Assembly (NCBI RefSeq): GCF_001411555.2
Contig: NC_049909.1
Location: 6,393,485 to 6,457,484 of the forward strand
Direction: 5' to 3'
DNA length: 64,000 nt
Source: Juglans regia
Lineage: Eukaryota; Streptophyta; Magnoliopsida; Fagales; Juglandaceae
The notes beneath the pieces are model-generated. The model was not told where the DNA came from. It saw only the letters and a list, made by a program, of their open reading frames with translations, and searched no databases. Both the position numbers and the translations under genes were made by a program. Shown one piece after another: positions 23,409 to 34,352 of the stretch. The stretch's first letter is position 1. Each line of letters opens with the position of its first letter.

Positions 23409-25162
23409 AACATAAACTTAGATCACACTTGACGCACAACAGTTTCCCCTCACCACGAAGACCCACGTCTCATGACTTTGCATAGTTAGAAGCTGAAAAC
23501 CATAGAAAACCACCTCTCCTCAGCCCACGTGAAAATTGCCTTGGAGCCACCGTACCCCCTTAAGGCCATCACCGCCCTTATGTGGAGTCTAGCAATCCAT
23601 GTCCTAGGGCTCCAGCAACCAAGTCGTAACCTAGCTCCTCCACACCGTGGCCACCTTGCAGCAAGAACAACCGTAGCCCTCCATGCACGTACGTACAAAA
23701 CAAACATGGCACCTCACGCCACCACCACACCCGAGAAACGACACAAACCACAAGCCTCCACGTTCAACCACCCATCAAACGCTCAACCCATGGTTCAACC
23801 ACCCATGCACGTCCCCTAACAGCCATGCCTTTCACCATCTCAGACGTAGCAACAATGGCAAAAGCCACCCATAAACAGCCAAAGACTCTGATCCACTGCA
23901 CGAAACCTCCATACCATACTTAACCACCATGATCCTGACATGAGCTACCTTGCTCCTTCATAGCAGCCAACCACCAGAAACCACCTCCCACAGCCATGGT
24001 TTTGCCAAGCTAAACGCCCTTACTGCCCCGAAACAGAGCTTTTCGCCAACGCCTTGACCGAGAAACCATCAAGCCCACTTGCCTTTGCACCATCCCGAAC
24101 AACCATGCCCAACTAGGAGCCGCCATCACACGGTATCTCCACTCCACTTGGATGTTCCCATGGTAAAAACTCTCTCTACATGGAACACCCTCTCTCCCTC
24201 TTTGTCTCTCACATTATCTCCCTCTCTCTCATCACTCTCTCTCTTGTCCTCAGCCGCTCAGCTCGCTAGCGTATATGCCTCACCACACAGATCTGTTGCG
24301 TCTCTCATTCCTCTCGGTATGCCTCAACCGTATCACCCCTGCATGTTTTCATAGTTTTCAAATAGAAACAATTATGTTGCCTTTCTTATCTTGAAGTAAG
24401 AGGTTTTTATGAATTGATGATTTTTCCCTCTTAGTTGTAAAACCAAACATGAGGGTTTTTAAAGTGGGTTGTCTTTACTTTGGTCCACATGGGCTTTTTT
24501 TCTTCTGGACCCCTTTTTATTTTTTGAGTGTGTTAGGTTAAGTTGTTTTTGAAGTTAAATGTTTTTGGGTTAGGCTCGGGTTCTAAATTATTTTTGGCCA
24601 GGTAATATTTTATTACAGTGACTTTCCATTATTTTTAAGTGGGTTAGGTTTGATATCTTAAATGGACTGGGGTTTGTGTTGAAATTAGATTAAGTATATT
24701 AAGTGGATATTGATAGATTTTGAAAATGATGGCAATTTAGGGTTATGAGAATTTTAGGTTTTGAGGAATTAAAATACGATGATTTGTACATTTTAGGTTT
24801 AAATATCAGGATACGTGTTCAATTGGAAATTTAGGAAAATTACGTGATTATTTTATAGGTGAAGATTTATATTTGTTCGACACTGTTAAGAAAAATTTAT
24901 GAAAAGCTAAGAAATCCAAGTAAGTGGGGTTCCTATATTAGAGTTTGCATAAAAGAAAATGAAATTAGAGAAAATATGCATGTTTGTTTTGAAAAGAAAT
25001 CTGAAAACAACCTCAGATAAGTGTTTTGAGGGTAAAATGGTAATTTTTCTCTAAGTATTTTTCCTTATTTCTAATTGTTAACGATTAAGTTTCAACTTTT
25101 AGAAATCACTACTTTCAGTTCCTCATGATCGAGCTTGAGTTTGCTTAGAAATGCGAAGACCG

Positions 25163-25170
25163 AGGTAAGT
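25163..25170 (+). promoter_or_regulatory. Splice-donor consensus AG/GTAAGT in the 5' LTR
   Basis: Same motif and flanks as at 1234 and 32487. With the acceptor at 26740 it would define an intron of about 1.58 kb containing the palindrome array, the 28/34-bp array, the LTR end and the primer site. RNA evidence is lacking. Confidence 0.4.
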
Positions 25171-25518
25171 TAGCTTTTAACTTACTATCAGTTTAATGTA
25201 TATGGGTGACAAGTAAAGGAACTACAGTATATGTATGTATGTTATCTTATGTGCCACACAGAATTTATTCTGTCATGAGTTATGCATATGTTACATAAGA
25301 TATTCTGTCATATTTTACTATACATTACAAGTACGTCTTTTTAAGTATGCCATCTATTACATGTATGTCATGTCATGTAATATTCACTGTTGCAAGTATG
25401 TCATGTTAAGTATATGGTCTGTTACATGTTATGCCATGTTGTGAAATATTTATTTCTCAAGTAAGTAATATCTTTTGAGTTACGTTGAAGTCAGTTATGT
25501 CTAGGATACTCAGGATGT

Positions 25519-25821
25519 AATCACTATGATTGCCTAAACATCTCCATTTGTAATTCACATGAGGCACTTCTAGCGGAATCATTTTGATTGTCAGAATTCA
25601 GTTCAAGTTTAGTTATGCAGATACTCCTGGCGTAATCATTCTGATTGTTAGAGTATTACTAGGTACTCCAGGTGTAATAATTTTAATTGCTAGGGTACGT
25701 GTTTTAAAATACTATGATGGAATCATTCTAATTGTCTGAGTATCTTTAACGGAATATGTTGGGCAGAATCATTTTGATTGTTCACTATTCTTGATGAAAT
25801 GACTGGCGAAATCATTTTGAT
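25519..25821. repeat. Array of short inverted repeats, AATCA-N3-TGATT (module 1)
   Basis: Sites start at 25519, 25577, 25634, 25676, 25721, 25767 and 25809, spaced 42-58 bp. Five keep perfect AATCA...TGATT arms and two are degraded (25676, 25721). Each is usually followed by GTC or GTT. The middle LTR has the same module (44037-44150 and 53248-53350). Other A LTRs have CCACA-N5-TGTGG repeats here instead. The arms resemble homeodomain-type half sites (TGATTG), which is only a suggestion. Confidence 0.75.
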
Positions 25822-25849
25822 TGTTTGAATTCAAGTTCAAGTTCATGTT

Positions 25850-26075
25850 AAGTAAAGAAGTTAGTTCAAGTTCATGTAAAGTTAAGTTTCAATTCAAGTT
25901 CCAGTTCATGCCAAGTTAAGTTTCAGTTCAAGTTCATGTAAAGTTAAGTTTCAGTTCAAGTTCAAGTTCATGCCAAGTTAAGTTTTAGTTCAAGTTCATG
26001 TTAAGTAAAATTTTAGATAAAGTTCATGTCAAGTAAAGTCTCAGTTTAAGTCCAGTTCAGTTTAAGCAAGTTATG
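25850..26075 (+). repeat. 28/34-bp tandem array in LTR A
   Basis: Units start AAGTTAAGTTTCAGTTCAAG and end TTCATGTAA or TTCATGCC. Long units differ by an extra 6 bp (CAAGTT or CCAGTT), giving 28 or 34 bp. About six units are present. Similar arrays are at 53345-53660 and 61054-61290. Confidence 0.75.
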
Positions 26076-26623
26076 TTCAGTTCACATTTGAGTTTAAGTT
26101 ATGTCAGTTATGCTATATTGTATGTCAATTTATGCTATGATTACTTTTGACTTTGATTATGCATTCATGCTTTTACTGCCATGCAAACATCAGTAACTTG
26201 TGTAGAGGTTTTCTGTTAACTTGTTGAGATTTGTAAACAAATCTCACTATGGTAGTCCCAACTACTAGAATGATAGATCTTGTTCCAGGATCTGAAGGAG
26301 AGCCGGGAATCGACCAACTGGAAACGGTCGACTAAGCGATGGTGCGACGTCGATGATAGTATAGTTAACTTAAATTACTACTTGTACTACGTATTTGCAT
26401 CTCTAGTACTCTTTTGAGCATAGCCATTTGAGATATTTTCAGTTTGGTCCATAGTATTGTTAAAGAAAAAAATTATCCGCTACGAATATTTCATAATACT
26501 AGATACATGTTAGGAATATTGCATCTTTAATTGTCATGAACGGGGGTAGGTAACCTTATATTGCATGTCCCGACGCTTAAGATGTCTGTTCGATCCCAAG
26601 TGGAATCTAGGGCTGTCACAGGG

Positions 26624-26635
26624 TGGTATCAAAGC
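26624..26635 (+). other. Primer-binding site, initiator tRNA-Met type
   Basis: TGGTATCAAAGC lies 3 bp after the LTR end. It matches the 3' end complement of plant initiator tRNA-Met (TGGTATCAGAGC) with one change. This fixes the LTR boundary and the plus orientation. Confidence 0.85.
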
Positions 26636-26730
26636 AATACGTTTATGGGTTTAAACCCATATATTCTTAGGAAATGCACGAATTATTAGGCTTGAGATTT
26701 TAGTCTCCATTAGGCTACTACATGTACTCA

Positions 26731-26740
26731 TGTGTTTTAG
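26731..26740 (+). promoter_or_regulatory. Splice-acceptor-like TTTTAG before gag
   Basis: TGTGTTTTAG ends 10 bp before the gag ATG at 26751. The second element has TGTGTTTCAG at the same place (54403-54412). Together with the LTR donor it could frame a leader intron. Confidence 0.4.
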
Positions 26741-26750
26741 GAAGTGACTC

Positions 26751-27861
26751 ATGACTCGCTGTAGAATACCTCAAAACCCTGATGGAGACATCAATCGGGA
26801 GAATCATAATCCCCCGAGTGATGAAGGATTAGTTGAAGCTGTACGTTCTGCTGACTGACATTCTTAGACATCATAAATAGCAGCAAGTGCACGCACCTAG
26901 ACCTAAAGTTAGGGGTTGTTCTTATGAGAAGTTTCTGATTCACAGATGCCCAAACTTTTCTATTAATGAAGGACCTCTGAAGGGAGAAAAATGGATTGTA
27001 GATCTCGAAAGGACGTACGAGATATGTGGTTGTGCTGAGGGCCAAAAGGTTCTATATGATGGATACTTATTCCAAGGAGAAGCTAGAATATGGCGGGACA
27101 CACGTAGGAAACTTCTAGTTAGGGAACTAGGAAGTCTGGCAGCATTGTCAAGGGAGAGATTCAAGGAAGAGTTCGACAATAGATTCTTCCCAAATTCTGT
27201 CGAACAACTGAAGGCATAGGAGTTCGCGACTTTAGCTCAAGACAGTTTGACAGTAGAACAGTACGCCACTAAGTTTATGGTGTTTGGAAGATTTCCACCA
27301 CATTTGATTTCTACTCAAAGGATGCAGGTGCAGAAGTTTCAAGTAGGACTTCAGCCAAGGATCCATAGTGAAGTAGCTTATCTAAGAATAGAGAATTACC
27401 AAGAGTTGGTAAATGTGGCCGCGATAGTAGATTCTAAGCACAGAGGTCTTGCGATCTAAATCAATACCGCACGAAAGAGGACTTCACTGTTTGCTACTGA
27501 AGAAAATCTAGAAAGAAAGAAGATGTCTACTGGACCAGATAGGGGAAAATGCATCGAGACTGGAGGCTCAATGCCGACCGGGTACCCGATATGTGGGATG
27601 TGCGGAAAGAACCATGGAGGCAAGTGCAAACTTACCTTAGGACTCTGTTTCGGATGTGGCCAATCTGACCACTTGATAAAAAATTGTCCTAAAAGAGGTC
27701 AGAGAAATGGGATTGTTCCGAACGGAGATTACAAACCAAAGCCACGGCCTCTAGTACCGGCTCAAGTGTCTGTAGTCACTTCTAGAGACGTAGATGTTGA
27801 CGCCCCAAGAACTGAAGATGTTGGCGCCGTCACTGGTATTTTTCTAAGACGTCTATATTAA
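26751..27861 (+). pseudogene. gag: Family A gag (first copy)
   Basis: Starts MTRCRIPQNPDGDIN. It carries a Retrotrans_gag-type capsid: FQGEARIWRDTRRKLL, RERFKEEFDNRFFP, LTVEQYATKFMVFGRF and YQELVNVAAI. It ends with CGMCGKNHGGKC and the zinc knuckle CFGCGQSDHLIKNCPKRG (CX2CX4HX4C intact). About 370 codons, near normal for gypsy gag. Breaks are a frameshift near 26860, a stop near 27219 and one near 27459. Gag would form the cytoplasmic particle that packages the RNA. Confidence 0.9.
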
Positions 27862-28918
27862 TTAAGCTTAGTTAAGGTTGATTAGAATGTAATTGATGGT
27901 ATTATTGCATTATTGTTATTTTGCGTAAAATTAAGCCATTGAGGTTTGTAACTTGTACGCTGTTTGATTCAAGAGAGTCCATGTTTTTGGTGATTGTGGT
28001 ATTGCACAAGTGTTTAGTTCGGAAGCCAAATTGTTACCCAAGTGGTAAGAGTAACAATTCTCATTAGGAGCATTGTTCTCATGTCGGTTTAAATATAGAG
28101 TACACTCTAGCAGTTAGAGGAAGGATATTGAAGGTTGACGAACTAGAATTCTGTGTATTTGGAATTTGTTTTGATTTTGTGGATCTAATGAAATTTGTGT
28201 TCGGAAGAGTAAAGTGTTTGGGAGACGCTTTGGCCTTAGTAAGATTCATTTATGATAATAGTTTTATCCGGTCACCATTAAATGGTTTCTGGCGAAGCAT
28301 TGTCTTTTTGGATGCACAGATTTCCCTTATATTGGAGACTTTTATATGGGGAGTAAAATTTTGGTCTCGAGGATTTATATGGACAATAGAAATAGATCCT
28401 TTTGTTTAAAATCAGAATAAGAGGTAGCTCATGATGGATAGAAGAGCAATGCCAAATCATAAGAGAGAAAGTCCTGAGTTTAGGTTAATAGCTGATCGTT
28501 TATCAGGGTACCACCTAGGAGGAGGAGCGATTCGTTTGGGTTATAAAGGTGTAAACTAGTCCTAGGTGGATACGAATCCCTGAGGAAATAGAGAAAGTGA
28601 ATTCAGCCTTGTATGGATTAAATTCTTCCAAATTGAACTGCGTGAATACTTTAAATTTTAGATTTAGAGAGTATGTCGATACAACTTGATCAACTTTGTT
28701 GAAGGGTTCCGGTACAGGTGTTGATTTGAGAGAAATAGTTAAGGAGTGGTAGAATCTCAGTGGTGTATATATATATAGAAATATCTGTGGTGAATAACTC
28801 TTTGAGCAGTAAGGAAAGTAGTGATTTCACTTAAGCAAGGATTCAATATCTGAGAAGTGTAGCCTAGAAGTCATTAAGTATAGGTAGTGACTTTTGTGAG
28901 TGTAATACTTTTTTTTCA
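27862..28918 (+). pseudogene. Decayed pol remnant after gag, with traces of RT
   Basis: No intact domain. An open stretch at 28128-28409 reads EFCVFGICFDFVDLMKFVFG and VRFIYDNSFI. Its spacing resembles gypsy RT (FGLTNAP..F.DLMN.VF, then V.FIDDI.IYS), and KFWSRGFI could be the KCEFWL..V.FLGHV part. The second element has the same stretch at 55798-56076. If right, protease and most of pol have been deleted in the shared ancestor. Similarity was judged by eye and is weak. Confidence 0.4.
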
Positions 28919-28931
28919 ATTATGTTGGTAG
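28919..28931. repeat. LINE-2 target-site duplication, left copy
   Basis: ATTATGTTGGTAG precedes the poly(T) at 28932 and is repeated exactly at 38339-38351. Joining the flanks restores the family A internal sequence seen at 56570-56585, so the LINE inserted at the start codon of the 3' ORF. Confidence 0.9.
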
Positions 28932-29135
28932 TTTTTTTTTTTGAAAGAGAAGGAAGTCACATGTCCAATAGTGACCCTTGCCCGAATTTATTAATGAGCC
29001 CTCACTTGTGGCGGAGGAAAACCGCGGTAACAATCACAGTACTTGTTTTTACAAAAAAATTGAAAAAATAAAGACAAAAAAACCCCAAGTACTCAAAAAG
29101 AAAAAAAACAAATTACACTACCAAATATTCTAAAT

Positions 29136-29964
29136 TTACATTTTGCACTTTCGAATGTGAGGTAGGCCACGTGCATCTGTTCTGATGATCCCTTTCAGCA
29201 AATGTGGAAGCTCTGTTTGACCTACCCACACATGTGAAACACCACTACTTCCTAGATGTGCCAAAAAATTGGCAGCCATGTTTCCTTCCCGATATATATG
29301 ACTGACATAAAAATTTATCTCTCCCAATATTCCAACTATTTCTTCCCAAAAATCCTCTAAATACCAAAGAGTACATCTTCCATTCTTAATCCAATTCACT
29401 ACAATTAAAGAATCCATCTCAATGACAAGATTATTAAACCCCCATTGCTTACAATATTTAAGACCTGACCATAAAGCCATAACTTCCGCAAGATTATTAC
29501 TCCCATGCCCATATGGTATTTTCGTTTTGATGCTACCAAGGTCTCTATCTACACCATCACGACCCCTTAGATTCCCCTCCAGTCCTCTTTCATGCCTAAC
29601 TCTTCTATTTCTACCCAACCCAACGTCAGATGCTAAGTCTTCATCATCCTCAGACAAAAGTTCATGGCCTTCCACATAAACACAGAAAACTTTTTAGGAA
29701 TAGCAACATTCCATATCCAATCCGTCCATTCATATTTATTGTTGCTTTCCCGAACAAGACTCCAGGCACTCCTGGACGTGAAAGAACCATCCGACTTACC
29801 CATCAAGATGAGCTTATCTTCACCTAACCTTTGACCCTTAATTTCATTAGTAATTTCTGCAGCTTTACCAGACCCAACTAATTGTTCCAAAGAATTCATA
29901 TCCCAGCTATTATTCAACATAACCTGATTCACTTTTAGATTCAAATCACCCACAATCATGCAAC
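29136..29964 (-). pseudogene. LINE-2 ORF2 C-terminal part: zf-RVT start and RNase H
   Basis: From 29964: GDLNLKVNQVMLNNSWD, DGSFTSRSAWSLVR, WIWNVAIPKKFSVFMWKAMN, matching LINE-3. Then about 140 bp of foreign sequence (29517-29660) replace some 600 bp of LINE-3. RNase H resumes at YGHGSNNLAEVMALWSGLK, with VIEMDS, LEDFWEEIVGI and YREGNMAANFLAHLG. The first RNase H strand with its NVDGS Asp is lost. The open frame across the filler is therefore a chance fusion. Confidence 0.85.
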
Positions 29965-32900
29965 TGTAACAGCCCGCTAGAAATTCATTAGTGGAATTTC
30001 TATTGACTTTAGGAATCTCGTAAAAATCCCATAAGTTTTTACGAATCGACCAATCGCATAGGTTTTAGTCTGTGAACATAGTTAGTGTTATCACTCACTA
30101 TGGTGCTAGAAATATGAGTTTTATTTATTTGAGATAGTTAGAAGTGTCAGATTGCATTATGATCTACGCCATTAGTCTCAGTGGATTATTTAGGATTTTA
30201 TGGCGCAATAGCCTATTTTCATAATTCTGGACGAAACGTCTGTTGGAAATTCTGAAATTATTTTTAGGAGCAGTTCAAGGTTGAATTTTGGTAAACAATT
30301 TTCACTGTAGGTTAATATGAATATTTAGGAATTTTTAGTGTTAAGTTTATGATTCACATTTTTGGAGTGAATAGTAACTTCGATAAGCGCACCAATTGCA
30401 GTATTTCAAAATCATAGTGTGGAATGTCCAAATTAGATTAGAGAACTTTTATGTGGACACTTGGCAAGATAGTAGCCATACTTAGTGAATAATATTAGAC
30501 ACTTGGCACCATGAGGAGCGTTTGATGGATTTGAAGGAATTAAGGTGTGAGATCATGTCACCTAAGCAAACTTTGTTTCTTCTGCTCAACCAAATTGTGC
30601 CAGATCAAAGAGGGCTTCAATCCTAGTAAAACCCTAAATGGTGGGAATCCAATTGAAAGCCCAAAAGCATTGTTGAAATCGAAACCCTAAACGGTTTCCC
30701 CAAAACCCTAAAGTTGGCCTCTAAACATTTTCTAATCCGATTTATAGCATTGTGTTTAATCACTTGATTAAATCACTTCCACATGCTATTAATCCTTCAA
30801 ATTTGTGTTAGAACATCATTATCCAACCTTGTTAACCTTGAAAAATTGATTGGGCCAAGTGATATTGGATTTGGGCTTGATAGCAACCCAAACCCTCTTT
30901 AAACCCCAAAATTTAGACCCATTCGGTTTAGGCCCATTAAGGCCCACGAATTTGGTCACCATAGGATTGTTTCATGGCTAAGTTTTGTACCCCTACTTGG
31001 CTGGCCAGATCTGTACAATAAGAGCCTAGAAGGTTCTTGAAAGACAAAGCAAAAGGGCCACCTCATTCTTTCACTCTCACACTCCACCTTGAGAAAAGAT
31101 CTTGGTCTGATTTTTATGAGAAGAAAAGGCCAACACTCAACCATTCCTTCAGTCCTATCACTGTACATAGCTTGTGTAAGAAGCTCTCCAGTTCACTTCC
31201 CACGAAAAACAGCTCTCCTTTACACTTTTCCTTCATAGAACACAAAAGACACTCTCGGACAGTTTTTCTTACCTCTTTTGAATGCCCGTTTCAAAGCTTT
31301 TTTCAGTGTTTTCTCGCAACGTTTCCTTCATGAAAGTTGTTTCTTTTGGAGTATAGTTTACGTGGATATCTTATTAGTTTCATTTGGAGATCATTTGATT
31401 GGTAAAAAGTTTGTTAGACCCCAGAAAGGTCATTCTAGGCGATAAACTGGAGAGTGTGTTATATTTTGGAGTTTTTGACCAAGCTAATGAATAGATCTTG
31501 GTCCGAAATTTTTATGGAGTACTGTTAACATGTGTATATGATTATTGGTTGAGGATTTGTTGCATGATTAAAAGTTTTGGTGAAATATTTTCTTAGGTCT
31601 AGAAACTTAGAAACTGGAAGAGGAAAAACAGTTTCTGTTTTGAGAAAGTTTAAATCTTTTATGGTTTAATCTTATTCCAATGGCTTTGATATTTTTATTG
31701 GAAGATACTAAGCCTCTTATATACATGTTAGAATGTTATTTTGAAGATATTTGATGTTAGTTTCGAAGATATGAAATTTTATGCAACGAGATATTCGGTT
31801 AGGCCAAAGTGATGATGTTCTTGGCTAAATTTATGTTTTGGTTGATGTTTACCCATGTGATCTTGAGTTTGAAAGTTGGATCTGTTTTAGGACACCTTTT
31901 TGAACCATGTGATGTTTTGGTTTGAATATCACTTCTTTATAAGTCATGGATCAAGAGGTTGATTAAAACAAGTTAGAAACAAAATTCTGTTTTGAACTTA
32001 GAAGAGATACCAAAAAGTTCAAGTATGGTTTTAGTGATTTTGATGACTTTTGTTCATGATTCAAAACATGATTATTCTTAAGAATATGTTATGAGTGTAG
32101 TAGAAGAAAAATTTTGGTTTAATCATGAGTTTTGAGATTTGAAAGAATTACAACAAAATCAACAGAAATAGCCTTGTAAGTTTCGGACCTATAGAGTTTT
32201 AATGGTTGTGTTTAGTTTTAAATTTTTTTGAATTGATATTTGAGCTTAGGACAAAATTTACTTAAGGTATGTAAATTTTGGTGATTTTTGGAGTTAGGAT
32301 GCAAAATCCTTAAGTTAGGGGTAAAATGGTTATTTTCCCACTTGTAGAGGGTAAAATGGTAATTTTACTTGAAGTTGATATTTCTCCATATTCCTCATTG
32401 TTAGTGATTAAGTTATAATTTTTAGAAATCGCTACTTTCAGTTTCTCGTGATCGCACTTGAGTTTTGTCTCGAAGTGCGAAGATCGAGGTAAGTTAGCTT
32501 TTAACTTACTATCAATTTAATGTGTATGTGTGATAAGTAAGGGAACTAAATTGTATGTATGCATGTTATCATATGTGCCATGCCAAGTCATTACATATTT
32601 ATCTGTTACACAGAATTTATTCTGTCATGAATTATTCATCTGTACACAAGATATTCTATCACGTATTGCTGTACCTTGCAAGTATGTCATATTAAGTTAA
32701 GTATGCCATATGTTACATGTATTTCATGTCACGTAATATTCAGTGTCACATGTCATGCCATGTTACGAAATGTTGTCTGTTACATGTCATGCCAAGTTAT
32801 AGAATATTGTCTGTTACATGTAAGTCATGTTACGTAATATTTTCTGTTATATTTATGTTTCAAAGTATGTCATGTATGTCGTCTTACATTCATTTCACGT

Positions 32901-34352
32901 TACGCTACGTCAAGATTTCTGTCTTTTATGTCACGTTCATGTTACGTCACGTTACGAAATGTCATGTCTGCCAGTTAAGTCATTCATGTCAATCACGACC
33001 CTAAGCGCTAGGATGGGGTAATATCCTAGTGGAACTCTTTTGTTCATGCTGGAGTGTCTAAATAGGTGTGAAATTCCCTGAGTTGACGAAGTACAGTCAA
33101 CAGGTTGCGAATGGGGCCTAATTAGCTGGTCACCAGAGCGCGCCAGACACTAACGCCGTTGGTGCCACACATTATGTTACGTGTGTCCACAGCAAGTGTG
33201 GCACAAACAGATAAGTCATGGGGCCACAACAACTATGGAGCATACACTACGTGAGACACAATAATTGTAACACGTAGAATACGTGGGGCCACAACAACTG
33301 TGGAGTATGTATTAATGCACTCACAGCTGGTATAGAAACCTGTGATGTGATGCGGTAATCGGCAGGGACACACGGCTCAAGGGGACCTGTGTAGCACCCA
33401 TATGGTCACGTTAATGATTAAGTCTATTGAATAAGATTCCAAGTTCAAGTCATGTTTCACGTTATGTTATGTTCAAGTTTACGTTCATGCAATCATGGTA
33501 ATCCCATGAGACAAGAATATGTTTCAAGTTCATGTTGTGTTATGTTATGTTCACGTTCACGTTATATTCCAAGTTCACATTTATGTTATGTCATGCTCAG
33601 GTTCAAGTTCTGTTCAAGTTCATGTTCAAATTATGCATGTTCATGTTCATGCTATGTTTCAAGTCCATGTTATGTTCCAAGTTCACGTTCATGCTATGTT
33701 TCAAGTCCATGTTATGTTTCAAGTCACGTTCATGCTAAGCTTCAGTTTTAGTTTAAGTTATGCCAGTTATGTTATGTTGTATGTCAAGTTATGCTATGAT
33801 TACTTATGATTTGATTATGCATTCATGCTTTTACTGCCATGCATGCATCATTAACCTGTGTGGAAGTTTCTTGTTAACTTGCTGAGATTTGTAATCAAAT
33901 CTCACTGTGGTAGTCCCAACTACCATTCCCCCCGAATGGTAGATCTTGTTACAGGATTTGAAGGAGAAATGGGAATCGACCAACTGGAAATGAACGACTA
34001 AGCAATGGTGCGACGTAGTTGGTAGTATAGTAGTTACCTCAGGTTACTATTTGTATTTGTGGAGTTCAATATCCAACACATTTTTTATCACAACCATTTT
34101 GGATTAGTGTTGTGATCTCAGTTGTTTAGTACGTCATTATGTATGAAGTATGTTTTAGGTATTTGGGATATTTCGGTTTGGTGCATAGTATTGCCGAAGA
34201 AGAAAATTATCCGCTGCGAATATTGCATAATGCTAGATGCATGTTAGGAATATTGTATCTTATATGTCATGAACGGGGCAAGTAACCTTGTGTTGCATGT
34301 CTCGACGCTTTAAATGTCCGTCCGATCGCAAGCAAAATTTGAGGGCATCACA
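29965..34352 (+). mobile_element. Family A solo LTR (4388 bp) inside LINE-2
   Basis: Starts TGTAACAGCCCGCTAG and ends GGGCATCACA. No primer site, gag or polypurine tract is present, and LINE sequence continues on both sides. It has module 2 (CCACA-N5-TGTGG, from 33187) and the donor motif at 32487. The flanks show no 5-bp duplication (GCAAC versus AAAAG). The LINE residues on the two sides correspond to LINE-3 positions 45680 and 46033, so 352 bp of target are missing. Recombination between two separate elements would explain both. Confidence 0.88.

Larger units (their letters stand above)
23004..26620 (+). mobile_element. Family A 5' LTR with a family B-like first half
   Basis: Starts TGTAACACCCAGGTCC, unlike the TGTAACAGCCCGCTAG start of the other A LTRs, and ends CTGTCACA before a primer site. 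The first ~2 kb resembles the family B LTR. For example, AAAAGCTAAGAAATCCAAGT, then GTGGGGTTC and TTTGCATAAAAGAAAATG near 24900-24960 match the complement of B near 39060-39150. From about 25020 it matches A LTRs (GGGTAAAATGGTAATTTTTC onward). A CT-rich stretch (24170-24260) follows an AT-rich one, plausibly promoter and leader. Confidence 0.75.

Noticed and set aside
23529..24354. Frames rich in Pro, His and Thr
   Set aside because: C-rich LTR leader sequence; several frames are open at once and no domain or codon pattern supports a gene.
29136..29675. A novel RNase H fusion protein (start MEGHELLSEDDEDLA)
   Set aside because: The N-terminal part is filler DNA joined to a LINE RNase H by a deletion; LINE-3 shows the original sequence.
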